DNA of 64,000 nt. Origin: Psychromonas ossibalaenae ATCC BAA-1528 (GTDB taxonomy: Bacteria > Pseudomonadota > Gammaproteobacteria > Enterobacterales > Psychromonadaceae). Made by a program: the position numbers and the translations under genes. Location: contig NZ_KB906993.1 in NCBI RefSeq assembly GCF_000381745.1, forward strand, positions 1 through 64,000, given 5' to 3'. Numbering within the stretch: the stretch's first letter is position 1; each line of letters begins with the position of its first letter. This document shows, one piece after another, positions 16,667 to 25,458 of this stretch. The notes beneath the pieces were generated by a model, which worked only from the letters and a program-made list of their open reading frames with translations, was not told the DNA's origin and did not search any database.

Positions 16667-17809
16667 TTAGTGTCCGTACCGTTTCTGCCACTCTGTTTCC
16701 AGCGCAGTCTGCCAGCTTGGATGAGGCTCCGGAAGAGATTTAAACAGTGTTGTATCTTTAGCTGAGCCGCGGATATAGTGAGGGTACAGAACAGCTGGAT
16801 CCCCCCATACCTGCAGATCTCCTTTATGCGACTGCGCTTCTGGACTAAGCAGGAAATTAATCGCTACCAGGGCGCCTTCTTTAGCTGCGGCATTCCATGG
16901 AATTGCTAGAAAATGAATATTTGACAGCGCACCGGCTTTAAGCGCATACGCCTTGGTTGATTCAGACAGTGTGCCGTTTTCCTGCGCGCTGAGAACCTCA
17001 TTAGGATTAAATGTAACAGCAAGGTCTAGCTGACCATCATCAAGTAACTGCAGTGTTTCGCTGCTGCTTGCCGGAAACAGCTTGCCCTGACGCCATGCAG
17101 ACTTATGAAATTCATCTAAGTAATCCCATAAAGGTGCGCTGATTTCCTGAAAGTTGTTTTCATTAACCGGGCTGTATAACAGATTACTGTCTGCGCTTAA
17201 CTCGAGTAGTGCTGCTTTAAGAAAACTTGTGCCGTGAAATGACGGCGGTTTTGGATAACTTAAACGCTGCGGATTCGCTTTTGCGTAATTAAGCATGGCG
17301 TTAAAACTGTCCGGCGGTGTGCTTAGACGTTTTGTATCATATATAAATACCAGCTGACCAACTCCCCAGGGGGCTTCTAGACCTAATGTCGGCTCTGCAA
17401 AATCACTGCTGACCGGAAGACTCTGATCGACGAATTTCCAGTTAGGCAGCCGCGTGGTAAACGCCTCGCTAAGCAGCTGATGCTGTTTCATGGATTTGAA
17501 ATTTTCACCGTTGATCCACACCATATCAATACTGCCCGCGCTGTTTTTTTGTGCCGTTTTTTCAACTGCCAGACGGGATACGGCTTCGGAAATATCCGTA
17601 ACTTTGACATGTTTTAATGTGACCCCATATTCCGACTGCAGACGCTTTCCAGCCCAGCGCAGGTAGTTGTTTATCTCCTGGCTGCCGCCCCAGGCATTAA
17701 AGTAAACGGTTTGGCCGGCGGCTTTTTTTTCTACTTCCTGCCAGTCAACCGCTGCCTGAGAAAACAGACTGCACAGTAATAAACTGCTTAAGAAAACTAA
17801 TTTGCTCAT
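16667..17809 (-). CDS. ynjB: ABC transporter substrate-binding protein (YnjB-like)
   Basis: 380 aa with a signal peptide (MSKLVFLSSLLLCSLFSQA, cleavage about residue 19) and the mature start AVDWQEVEKKAAGQTVYFNAWGGSQEINNYL, characteristic of the YnjB subfamily of family-1 binding proteins. The segments TISDIS..SIDMVWINGENFKSM and APWGVGQLVFIYDT fit the hinge and ligand region. It lies 8 nt downstream of the reductase fusion gene and directly upstream of the permease, so the five genes from 19947 to 13693 probably form one transcript. The ligand is unknown. Confidence 0.88.
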   Translation of the reverse strand: MSKLVFLSSLLLCSLFSQAAVDWQEVEKKAAGQTVYFNAWGGSQEINNYLRWAGKRLQSEYGVTLKHVKVTDISEAVSRLAVEKTAQKNSAGSIDMVWINGENFKSMKQHQLLSEAFTTRLPNWKFVDQSLPVSSDFAEPTLGLEAPWGVGQLVFIYDTKRLSTPPDSFNAMLNYAKANPQRLSYPKPPSFHGTSFLKAALLELSADSNLLYSPVNENNFQEISAPLWDYLDEFHKSAWRQGKLFPASSSETLQLLDDGQLDLAVTFNPNEVLSAQENGTLSESTKAYALKAGALSNIHFLAIPWNAAAKEGALVAINFLLSPEAQSHKGDLQVWGDPAVLYPHYIRGSAKDTTLFKSLPEPHPSWQTALETEWQKRYGH

Positions 17810-17817
17810 AAAACTTC

Positions 17818-19947
17818 CTATTTTCGAGTCCAGTTATGGTATTTTTCAACAAAATTTAACAGCGTCTGCGGGGCATGATTTTTTTTCCAGATGCCGGCTG
17901 TATATTTAGCGGCTTCGCTCATTGTCGGATAAGGGTGAATGGTGCTAAGTATCTTATTTAAACCAAGATTATAGCGCATTGCTAAAGTAAACTCAGCTAA
18001 CAGATCACCTGCGTGAGATCCTACAATTGTGACACCTAATATTCTGTCACTGCCTTTAGCGGTTAACACTTTTACAAAGCCGCTGTCATGTCCGTCAGCA
18101 ATCGCCCGGTCTAAATCGTTCAGTTCATATTTACTGATTTCATAGCTGATATGCAGCTCAGCAGCTTCTTTCTCATTAATTCCTACACGTGCAAGTTCTG
18201 GATAGGTGTAGGTAGCTGCCGGCAAAACTGAATATTCAGTTTTGAATTTTTTAAAGGAGCCGAATAATCCGTTTACTGCCGCATACCAGGCTTGATGAGC
18301 GGCTGCATGGGTTAGCTGGAAAGGGCCGGTCACATCACCTACCGCATAAATATTAGTATATTTTGTCTGCAGATAATCATTCACCGCAATAGTTTTTCTA
18401 TCGGTCAGCTCTATACCCAGCTCTTCTAAACCAAAGCCGCTTACATTTGCCTGTCGTCCAATGGCTACCAGTACAACGTCAAACTCTCGGCTGATTAATT
18501 CACCTTTATGCTGTAACTCAACCTTTTGTTGTTGCCCTGTACAGGTGAAAGCGCTGACATTGTGGTTAAGCAGCAGTTCTACACCATCGTTGATAAGCTG
18601 CTGACTGAGCAGATCCGCTGCGTCCGGATCTTCTCGCATCATAATCTGCGGCAGACGTTCAACAATGGTAACTTCACTACCCAGGTGCTTAAAACATTGT
18701 GCGAGTTCGCAGCCGATAGGCCCGCCGCCAAGCACTAAAAAACGTTTTGGTAATTCAGACAACGACCAGACTGTATCTGAGGTAACGTAGTTAACCTCCT
18801 GTAAACCGGGAATAGCTGGAATAAAGGGTTTTGCCCCGGTTGCAATAACAATATTTTGTGTAGTAATTACCTGACCGTTTAACTCAACCTGCCAGGGGGA
18901 AATGATTTTTGCATGCCCCTGCAGGCATTCAACACCGAGTTCTGAGTAACGCTCAACAGAGTCATGGGGCTCAATTTTGCGGATAACTGTTTGAATGCGG
19001 TTCATCACTTTTTTGAAATCAATACTGTTAATTTGAGCATCTACGCCGAAATCCTCTGCCTGCAGGATCTCTTTAATATTATGACTGGTGCGGATTAAGG
19101 CTTTAGAGGGAACGCATCCGGTATTTAAACAATCTCCGCCCATTTTATGTTTTTCGATTAGAGTGACCTTAGCTTTTACTGCCGCTGCAATATAAGCACT
19201 AACCAGTCCGCCGGAGCCTGCACCTATTACGACCATATTACGATCAAAAGAATCAGGTTTACTCCAAGGTGCATAGACTTTTTTTTGTTTTACGCGGTTG
19301 ATAACAAATTTCGCTGTTAACGGGAACATGCCGAGAATAACTAAGGAAATTAACACTGAAGGCGAAAGCAGACCGGATAAAGAATCAATTTGTGCCAGCT
19401 GCGTACCGGCATTAAGGTAAACCAGAGTCGCAGGGAACATACCAATCTGACTGTAAAGGTAAAACCTTTTGACAGACATAGTTGATAAACCCATTAACAG
19501 ATTAATCAGAAAAAACGGGAAAATAGGTATTAAACGCAGCGTAAGCAGATAAAGATTACCGTCTTTGTCTATACCTTTATTAACAGCAGAGAGTTTATTA
19601 CCGAACCGGTTCTGCACCCAGTCTCTAAGCAGATAACGACTGACCAAAAAGGCTAACGTCGCACCGATTGAACTGGCGAATGATACCAGTAGTACGCTCC
19701 ACCAGAATCCGAATAATGCTGCCCCCAGCAGAGTAAAAACAGCTGCGCCGGGAACAGAAAGGGCAGTAGCTATAATGTACAAAGAGAAATACACAATACT
19801 AGCCTGCAGGAAGTTTTGAGTAATATACTGATCCAGTTGTGCCTGCTGGCTTTTGGCATTTTCGAGTGTCAACAGGTGGTTCAAATCAAAAATAAACCAC
19901 AGTGCTAACGCCGCGACTATCAGCAGTGCCAGTTTTTTTTTGTCCAT
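17818..19947 (-). CDS. TVP38/TMEM64 (YdjX/YdjZ-like) membrane domain fused to a MerA-type flavoprotein reductase
   Basis: 709 aa; the start ATG has GGAG 7 nt upstream. Residues 1-210 form a TVP38/TMEM64 membrane domain (PGAAVFTLLGAALFGFWWSVLL, FGNKLSAVNKGIDKDGNLYLLTLRLIPIFPFFLINLLMG). Residues 237-709 are a pyridine-nucleotide disulfide oxidoreductase: the FAD site VVIGAGSGGLVSAYIAA, the redox pair GGDCLNTGCVPSKAL, the NAD(P) site LVLGGGPIGCELAQ, a second FAD motif YAVGDV, and the C-terminal HPYPTMSEA. It lacks the paired C-terminal cysteines of mercuric reductase. E. coli keeps separate TVP38 proteins (YdjX, YdjZ) upstream of ynjABCDEF, so the fusion keeps a known neighbourhood. The electron acceptor is unknown. 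Confidence 0.88.
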   Translation of the reverse strand: MDKKKLALLIVAALALWFIFDLNHLLTLENAKSQQAQLDQYITQNFLQASIVYFSLYIIATALSVPGAAVFTLLGAALFGFWWSVLLVSFASSIGATLAFLVSRYLLRDWVQNRFGNKLSAVNKGIDKDGNLYLLTLRLIPIFPFFLINLLMGLSTMSVKRFYLYSQIGMFPATLVYLNAGTQLAQIDSLSGLLSPSVLISLVILGMFPLTAKFVINRVKQKKVYAPWSKPDSFDRNMVVIGAGSGGLVSAYIAAAVKAKVTLIEKHKMGGDCLNTGCVPSKALIRTSHNIKEILQAEDFGVDAQINSIDFKKVMNRIQTVIRKIEPHDSVERYSELGVECLQGHAKIISPWQVELNGQVITTQNIVIATGAKPFIPAIPGLQEVNYVTSDTVWSLSELPKRFLVLGGGPIGCELAQCFKHLGSEVTIVERLPQIMMREDPDAADLLSQQLINDGVELLLNHNVSAFTCTGQQQKVELQHKGELISREFDVVLVAIGRQANVSGFGLEELGIELTDRKTIAVNDYLQTKYTNIYAVGDVTGPFQLTHAAAHQAWYAAVNGLFGSFKKFKTEYSVLPAATYTYPELARVGINEKEAAELHISYEISKYELNDLDRAIADGHDSGFVKVLTAKGSDRILGVTIVGSHAGDLLAEFTLAMRYNLGLNKILSTIHPYPTMSEAAKYTAGIWKKNHAPQTLLNFVEKYHNWTRK

Positions 19948-20193
19948 AAAATACTCCCGATAGGATTTTTAATTAATAATAGTTAACAGACCTTCATATC
20001 CATAGAAAAATTTCATTTTTAATCAATTATTTAGAAGCGGACAACGTAATATCCTGACGTTTAGAGTTGCAGTCTGTTTTTTACTAAGTGGGAACAGTTT
20101 GAGCTGTGATGATTATTTCTCTCCGACTCTTTACTTTAAACAGGTGCAAACTATTGTTTAAAAGGGGCACTAAATAAAAAAACAGGAGGGTGT

Positions 20194-21003
20194 ATGATAA
20201 GAAAACTAATTACTGCTGTTTTATTTGTGAATCTATTTACTGCTGTAAGTCTGTCAGCCGAGAACATTGAAGTTACTGTCTATGCCGATGATAATTACCC
20301 GCCTTATTCGTATATGGAAGAAGGCAAGCTTAAGGGTATTTATAGTGATATTTTTAGAGCTGCTTTTGCCAAAATGCAGGGATACCAGGTGAATATTGAA
20401 GCAGTGCCTTGGAAACGCGGCTTGAAGCTTCTTGAAAATGGCAAAGGCTTTGCGCTTTATCCGCCTTATTTTTATGCATTAAAACGCCCTTACATCTGGC
20501 CTTACTCGCTGCCGGTTTTAGATGAAAGGGTAGTTGTATTTTGCTCGGAAGAGGTACTGACCCATTCTATACGTAATAAATGGCCTGAAGATTACTATGG
20601 ATTGACTATCGGCAACAATGCAGGCTTTCATCTTGGCGGTGATAAGTTCTGGCAGGCTGTTGCAGATAAAAAGATTAATGTCTACGAAGCTAAAGGCAAT
20701 CGAGAAAATATTCTTATGCTCGCACTTGGGCGGACGGATTGCTATATGAACGACCGCTTGTCGATATTATGGGGCCTTAAAAAACTAAAAAAACAGAAAC
20801 GCTATGATGAAGGCCGTGTACACAGTAGTCTGCTGCAGGGGACGACTATTACTATTGAGCAGGGGTTTTTAGGTTATACCAACCGCGATAACGGTAAATT
20901 CTCATATAAAAATGATTTCAAAATGAAACTTGATATCATTATTTATGAGATGCGTAAAACAGGTGAGATGCAGGAAATCGTTGACGCTTTTATGAGAAGA
21001 TAA
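20194..21003 (+). CDS. Periplasmic solute-binding protein, family 3
   Basis: 269 aa. An AGGAGGG lies 8 nt before the ATG. The signal peptide ends SLSAEN (about residue 23). The mature protein opens IEVTVYADDNYPPYSYMEEGKLKGIYSDIF, the usual opening of family-3 amino-acid binding domains, followed by PWKRGLKLLENGKG and GNRENILMLALGRTDCYMND. No ABC permease or ATPase is adjacent, so it is an orphan; such proteins may feed a distant transporter or a sensor. It lies divergent to the reductase-ynj operon. Two further orphans of this class are in the window (27264, 62279). Confidence 0.85.
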   Translation: MIRKLITAVLFVNLFTAVSLSAENIEVTVYADDNYPPYSYMEEGKLKGIYSDIFRAAFAKMQGYQVNIEAVPWKRGLKLLENGKGFALYPPYFYALKRPYIWPYSLPVLDERVVVFCSEEVLTHSIRNKWPEDYYGLTIGNNAGFHLGGDKFWQAVADKKINVYEAKGNRENILMLALGRTDCYMNDRLSILWGLKKLKKQKRYDEGRVHSSLLQGTTITIEQGFLGYTNRDNGKFSYKNDFKMKLDIIIYEMRKTGEMQEIVDAFMRR

Positions 21004-21185
21004 GCGGATATTGTACAAATTTTCAATTTGCCCGCATTCTACTGGAAAGCCATATAACCCATTTTTACATCCCAAGCATATTTAAAATCCAATTCACACT
21101 GTTGCATAAATAATCGTTAAGCATGTAACGTACTATTTTTAAAGGAAATGTAATGGACAGTTGATCTTCCTCAAACTACAATTAT

Positions 21186-21201
21186 ATGTATATATATACA
21201 T
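21186..21201. promoter_or_regulatory. 16-bp perfect palindrome before the Tus-like gene
   Basis: ATGTATATATATACAT is a perfect palindrome, 22 nt before the start of the Tus-like gene and overlapping where its ribosome-binding leader begins. It could be an operator; its AT-alternating composition makes chance more likely than for a mixed sequence. Confidence 0.35.
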
Positions 21202-21223
21202 GTGAAATTGGGAGGGGGATTTA

Positions 21224-21955
21224 ATGAATTCTGAATATTATTATATTAAACACAGTGGACAGTTAAAAAGTGACTTACTTCAGTCGGTAGCAGAGGTAAG
21301 GCAGGCTTTATCTGATTTTTCACAAACCGTTCTGCTGCAGGATAAATACAAACAGAAGCAGTCGGTGGTTTTTTCATTGATTGATATTGAAGAAGATAAA
21401 GTAGAGCGGCAGGCTGTTATTTTTTTTAATGATGCAGCGGTGCAGGAAGCATTAAGGTTTATTTTCAGTTTTGAGCTGCAGACAAACTCCATTCAAGATA
21501 CTAAAAAGTTAGCTGGTTTTGTGCAGACAGGGTTACCTAGCGAGCTTCTTGATCTGCATATTACTCGTATTAACAGTGCCAAAAACCGCTGCAAAAAAAT
21601 AATCACTTCTATTAAAGATGCAGACCCGAGGAAACAGGCCGACCTGCGTTTCTACTTTGTGCATAATATCTGCGGGCTGACCTATCTGGTAACCAACGAG
21701 CTGTATCGAAATTTAGTGCAGATAAGCGAACCGGTCGATTCTATCTATTTTGGTTTAGAAAAACATAACAAAGACAGTGATATTTTATTCCCTAAAGCAA
21801 AAGCCACACTGCGTAATAGCGACGAATCCGCAAAAGTAACGGTAAGAAAAAAACATAATTCATTACCCGTCTTCTTGGCAGAGAATAGTGAGTTACTTGC
21901 TTTAAATAAGAACGGCAAAAAAAATGCGATAAGATATAGTTATAAACCAGTTTAA
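21224..21955 (+). CDS. Probable Tus-family replication terminus site-binding protein
   Basis: 243 aa; GGAGGGGG lies 8 nt before the ATG. Compared from memory with E. coli Tus (309 aa), blocks occur in the same order: VVFSL, ALRFIFSFELQ, LLDLHITRINSAKNRCKKIITSI, RFYFVHNICGLTYLVTNELYRNL, FGLEKHNK and a C-terminal RYSYKP (Tus: ...HRYKP). The aromatic-x3-His-x-Gly-Leu arrangement (F143, H147, G151 here) matches the Tus residues F140, H144 and G149 that surround the flipped C6 of a locked Ter site. It would bind Ter DNA and block replication forks in one direction. The protein is shorter and divergent; no convincing Ter site was found next to it. Confidence 0.6.
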   Translation: MNSEYYYIKHSGQLKSDLLQSVAEVRQALSDFSQTVLLQDKYKQKQSVVFSLIDIEEDKVERQAVIFFNDAAVQEALRFIFSFELQTNSIQDTKKLAGFVQTGLPSELLDLHITRINSAKNRCKKIITSIKDADPRKQADLRFYFVHNICGLTYLVTNELYRNLVQISEPVDSIYFGLEKHNKDSDILFPKAKATLRNSDESAKVTVRKKHNSLPVFLAENSELLALNKNGKKNAIRYSYKPV

Positions 21956-22273
21956 CCGGCACTGAGCATTTTCAATACTAGAGTTTTCTGTCTTTATTAT
22001 TCAACAAACAGACCCAACCTCCAAATTAAATAACAATTTTTAGCAACGTTCCTCATTAAACAAAAAACTTAATAAAAATCACCGCCGGCATGGATAGCCA
22101 GCCCAGTCTGCTGTGCAAAATGAACAGATAATCTTCACCTGTACCATAATCAGCTTTTCTGGGCATAGTAATGATTGAACATTGGGCCTGTTAAGTATTA
22201 TTATCTGCGCCACAGTCTCACAGAGACCTTGGGTTTAGAACAAAGAATAAATAGACAAAATATTGGAGTTTAT

Positions 22274-23842
22274 GTGGCACCTGATTATATCGGCATTGAT
22301 TTTGGAACTTGTAACTGTTCCGTTGCAGCATGGGTAAATAACCAGGCAGAACTGATCCCTGTTGATAACAATAGTGATATGCCTTTTAAAATCCGCTCTT
22401 CAATCTACCTTAAAGCTGGTGACAGGCCTTTGCCTAAGCCTAATATGCACAGCATAAGCAAGTATGAAAGCGAGATAACTAAAGACTTAAACAGACAGCT
22501 GAAGGAAACCCGGAATGAGATAACCAGGCTCAACGCTCAAATCCAGGCGGCAGCTGAAGGTCAGCCGCAGAGCAAAGTCGACGGGCTGCAGTTTCTTTTA
22601 CAAAGCACCCGGCGAAAAGAGCAGAGGTTTATTGATGAATTAAGTAAAAGTGCTTTTATCAAAGCTAAAGCTGCTCGTCTGGCAATGGCTGACAGTGTTT
22701 CCAAGGAAGACAGCCTGAACGATATGCTTGTTTCCGGTAGTATTCTATTTGGAGAGGCTGGTTTTAACGAGTTTTTACTCAGTCCCGATGAAGGCCGGTA
22801 TATCAACAGTCCGAAAAACTTTCTCGGCGCTAAAATACCTAAAGTACTGCTGGATGATTTTGAAACCATAGTTGCAAGGTTTCTTTCCTATCTGCGTATT
22901 CGTGCAGAAAAACATTTAGACAGGCAGATAAAAAGAGCGGTGATTGCGCGTCCGGTAAATTACCATTCCACAATGGGAGAGTTAGGTAATAAACAGGCGG
23001 AAGCGTTAATGGCGAGGGCGTCTGCGAAAGCGGGCTTTGATGAAGTCCACTTTATTCATGAACCGCTGGCGGCTGCTTATCATTTTGAACAGAAAATAAA
23101 TACAGAAGCCGAAGCCATGGTGGTCGATTTAGGCGGCGGTACATCTGATATTACTTTCTGCCGTCTCAGTGCTGAAAATGCCGATAAGTTAAACCGTGAT
23201 GACGATATTCTTTCTACTCAGGGAATCAGACAAGGCGGTATCGCCTGTGATAAACACCTGGCAAACGGTGTCATCTCGCCGTTATTCGGCCGCGGCGGCA
23301 GGACCGCAGACGGACGGGCAATCCCAAATGTTCTTTTTTCCGGCACATTTTCTATTGATAATATGCCGGAAATCACCGATTTTTATTCGAATAACCGTGC
23401 GGCATCGATTCGCCAGTATATTATTGACTCTGAAGAACCGTTAAAACTGTTACGTCTGCAGCGGGTACAAAAAAACCGTTTAACCCATCAACTGATGCAT
23501 TCAGTTGAAAGAGCGAAAATTAAACTTAGTGACAGTGAAAAGATCCGCTTACCGCTTGATTTTGTCGAGAATAAACTTGACGTCAAGATCACCCGCTCGG
23601 ACACTTCGGACACCATGAAGATATGGCTGGACAAGCTTTTTGCAATTATAGAAACTTCGATAAAGGAAGTTGGTTATGCACCTGAGATAATCTACTTAAC
23701 CGGCGGCATGGGATTGTCTCCCATCGTTCAGAAAGCCATTAAAGCTGAATACCCAAAGATTAGCATTGAAGTTGCAGATGCATTTAGTTCGGTTGTTATG
23801 GGCGCTGCGATTAAAGCCAGAAGGGTGTTTGCGTCGTTGTAG
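22274..23842 (+). CDS. Hsp70-family protein, YegD-like, with coiled-coil insertion
   Basis: 522 aa from the GTG at 22274, which has GGAG 5 nt upstream and begins MAPDYIGIDFGTCNCSVAAW; an upstream in-frame TTG (22175) would add 33 unconserved residues. The actin-fold nucleotide motifs are phosphate-1 IGIDFGTCNCSVA, phosphate-2 MVVDLGGGTSDITF and the adenosine motif YLTGGMGLSP. Overall order follows E. coli YegD (450 aa): SPKNFLGA, RPVNYHS, HEPLAAAYHFE. An insertion of about 70 charged residues (DLNRQLKETRNEITRLNAQI and on, about 62-130) looks like a coiled coil. There is no DnaJ/GrpE neighbour and no classical substrate-binding domain. Confidence 0.85.
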   Translation: MAPDYIGIDFGTCNCSVAAWVNNQAELIPVDNNSDMPFKIRSSIYLKAGDRPLPKPNMHSISKYESEITKDLNRQLKETRNEITRLNAQIQAAAEGQPQSKVDGLQFLLQSTRRKEQRFIDELSKSAFIKAKAARLAMADSVSKEDSLNDMLVSGSILFGEAGFNEFLLSPDEGRYINSPKNFLGAKIPKVLLDDFETIVARFLSYLRIRAEKHLDRQIKRAVIARPVNYHSTMGELGNKQAEALMARASAKAGFDEVHFIHEPLAAAYHFEQKINTEAEAMVVDLGGGTSDITFCRLSAENADKLNRDDDILSTQGIRQGGIACDKHLANGVISPLFGRGGRTADGRAIPNVLFSGTFSIDNMPEITDFYSNNRAASIRQYIIDSEEPLKLLRLQRVQKNRLTHQLMHSVERAKIKLSDSEKIRLPLDFVENKLDVKITRSDTSDTMKIWLDKLFAIIETSIKEVGYAPEIIYLTGGMGLSPIVQKAIKAEYPKISIEVADAFSSVVMGAAIKARRVFASL

Positions 23843-23886
23843 TACTATTTCGCCAAACGAATTGGTCTAATTTATATTTGGAAATA

Positions 23887-23961
23887 CGGTTTAAACCGCG
23901 CAATAGAATAGGCGAGGCTAAAGCCTTACTTCCTAAACTGATCATAATATTAAGCGAATTA
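23887..23961 (-). repeat. Dispersed repeat, copy C
   Basis: Read on the minus strand it runs AATTCGCTTAAT, GGAAGTAAGGCTTTAGCC, TATTGCGCGGTTTAAA, the same block order as copies A and B on the plus strand. Confidence 0.55.
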
Positions 23962-23963
23962 CT

Positions 23964-23995
23964 CCGGCTGAGCTTGTATAACTCAGCCGGGTTTT
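23964..23995 (+). terminator. Rho-independent terminator after the Hsp70 gene
   Basis: CCGGCTGAG (23964-23972) and CTCAGCCGG (23982-23990) form a 9-bp GC-rich stem, followed by GTTTTAG. Confidence 0.8.
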
Positions 23996-24406
23996 AGTTC
24001 TTAAGGGATAACTACTTTCTGGATATGCGGCTGCTAACAACTGTGCATTAATTGAGATGACGCCCTTTAGCCACTGGCGCCGGTGATAAACTCAATCTAT
24101 TACAAACGTTCGTGTTGTCCATTATTAGAGTTCTGGCCCACAACTCATTAGAAATGTCTGCACGTCCATAGAAATAGTGCGGCAAGTATGGCAATCATCG
24201 CCACTTAAAGGCAGTCATACTATTTCAATGAAAGCTGTTGGTTTCTTGCCCCGACAACTCCCCGGCGGCTTGTACTGTAATAAATAAGAGAGTGATTATT
24301 CGCCCAGTTAAACTTCCTTTGTGTAAAGAGGATTTTTCAGAAGCAGTCTTTATTATAAACTGTTTGCCTTTGAACGATCTGAAACTCACAGCAGGAAGGA
24401 GATACC
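23996..24406. other. Gap of about 410 bp without a gene
   Basis: After the terminator I see no coding frame with a plausible start on either strand. The end of the gap carries AGGAAGGAGATACC, the ribosome binding site of the next gene. No repeat or mobile-element end was recognised. Confidence 0.5.
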
Positions 24407-24784
24407 ATGCGTCAACAATATCATTTTCGTCAGTCTGAACAAGGTCTACAGGCATGGGATGTATTTCGCCTGCTGGAACTGTCGCACAGCCTGGCAGTAA
24501 AAAAAGTACCTCTGCAGGAGATAAAAGAACTTAATGAAACTTTCTGGTACGGACTCGACGGCGATCTTCCTACATGCCGCAGTATTGCACAACATGCATT
24601 ATTGATTGAGAAGGCAGATTTAGCTTATCCAATCATACTCTGTTTTGAAGGACGCGTGATGGATGGTATGCACAGGGTTTGTAAAGCGCTGAAGAATGGT
24701 CAGGATTATATCAATGCAGTGCAGTTTGAACATCCAGTTCAACCCGATTATATCGGTGTACAGCCGGATGATTTACCCTATTAA
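24407..24784 (+). CDS. Conserved hypothetical protein, ParB/Srx-fold-like
   Basis: 125 aa with a very strong ribosome binding site (AAGGAGAT). The centre reads YPIILCFEGRVMDGMHRVCKALKNGQDYINAVQFE. The G-x-V-x-D-G-x-H-R pattern resembles the core of ParB/sulfiredoxin-fold nuclease-like domains (usually DGHHR), with V in place of the first H. The C-terminus PDYIGVQPDDLPY looks conserved. The N-terminal third is charged and predicted helical. Function is not known. It lies 33 nt upstream of a GNAT gene on the same strand, probably co-transcribed. Confidence 0.6.
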   Translation: MRQQYHFRQSEQGLQAWDVFRLLELSHSLAVKKVPLQEIKELNETFWYGLDGDLPTCRSIAQHALLIEKADLAYPIILCFEGRVMDGMHRVCKALKNGQDYINAVQFEHPVQPDYIGVQPDDLPY

Positions 24785-24817
24785 GCAGCAGTTAACCTTC
24801 TCTTAGGAGACTAATAA

Positions 24818-25264
24818 ATGAATTACGATTTCCATATCGGCACAATCGCTGATGTATTAAAGGTAGATAGTCAAATTCCAGAATTTGACGGTAGAAATAC
24901 GGCAGAAAAAATCATGAAAAAACTAGCTGATAAAAATGCTCTAATGCTTATTGCCAGTTTTAACAAGAAGCCGGTTGCTTATAAAATAGGTTATGAACTT
25001 TCGCAGACAGAATTTTACAGCTGGTTAGGCGGCGTGAGCTCCGACCATAGAAAGCAGGGGATTGCAACGCAGTTACGCAAAAAGCAGGAAAGATGGGCTG
25101 CTGATAAGGGCTATGAGTCGATCAGTGTAAAGTCAATGAACCGCTTTCCGGCTATGCTGCAGATGCTGATTGGCAGCGGTTATCAAATTTCCGGTTACCA
25201 GGATAACGGCAGTGCCGCGAATAGTAAAATATGCTTTATTAAACATTTAAAAGAGGCGCTGTAA
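24818..25264 (+). CDS. GNAT family N-acetyltransferase
   Basis: 148 aa; AGGAG 9 nt upstream of the ATG. The fold is recognisable from MLIASFNKKPVAYKIGYEL, the strand FYSWLGGVSSDHRKQGIATQLRKKQERWAADKGY (acetyl-CoA motif R-K-Q-G-I-A) and MNRFPAMLQMLIGSGYQISGYQ. It is cytoplasmic; the acceptor is unknown. It follows the ParB-like gene closely. Confidence 0.85.
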   Translation: MNYDFHIGTIADVLKVDSQIPEFDGRNTAEKIMKKLADKNALMLIASFNKKPVAYKIGYELSQTEFYSWLGGVSSDHRKQGIATQLRKKQERWAADKGYESISVKSMNRFPAMLQMLIGSGYQISGYQDNGSAANSKICFIKHLKEAL

Positions 25265-25458
25265 TAGATATATGGTGCTGCGAATAATATCGGCAGATAA
25301 TCATCAACAATCAGCGTTATTTGATCGCATGAAAAGCTAGATATTAAAAAGCATACAGTGAACAGTATTCTTTTTAATTCTTTACATTAGCAGCAGATAC
25401 AAGCCTTACAAAAGGAGTTATAGTGCTTATTTAATGCCTGTTTACCTTTCGGAATATC

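Noticed and set aside
17818-19947. Calling the reductase half mercuric reductase
   Set aside because: There are no C-terminal cysteine pair, no HMA domain and no mer genes nearby.
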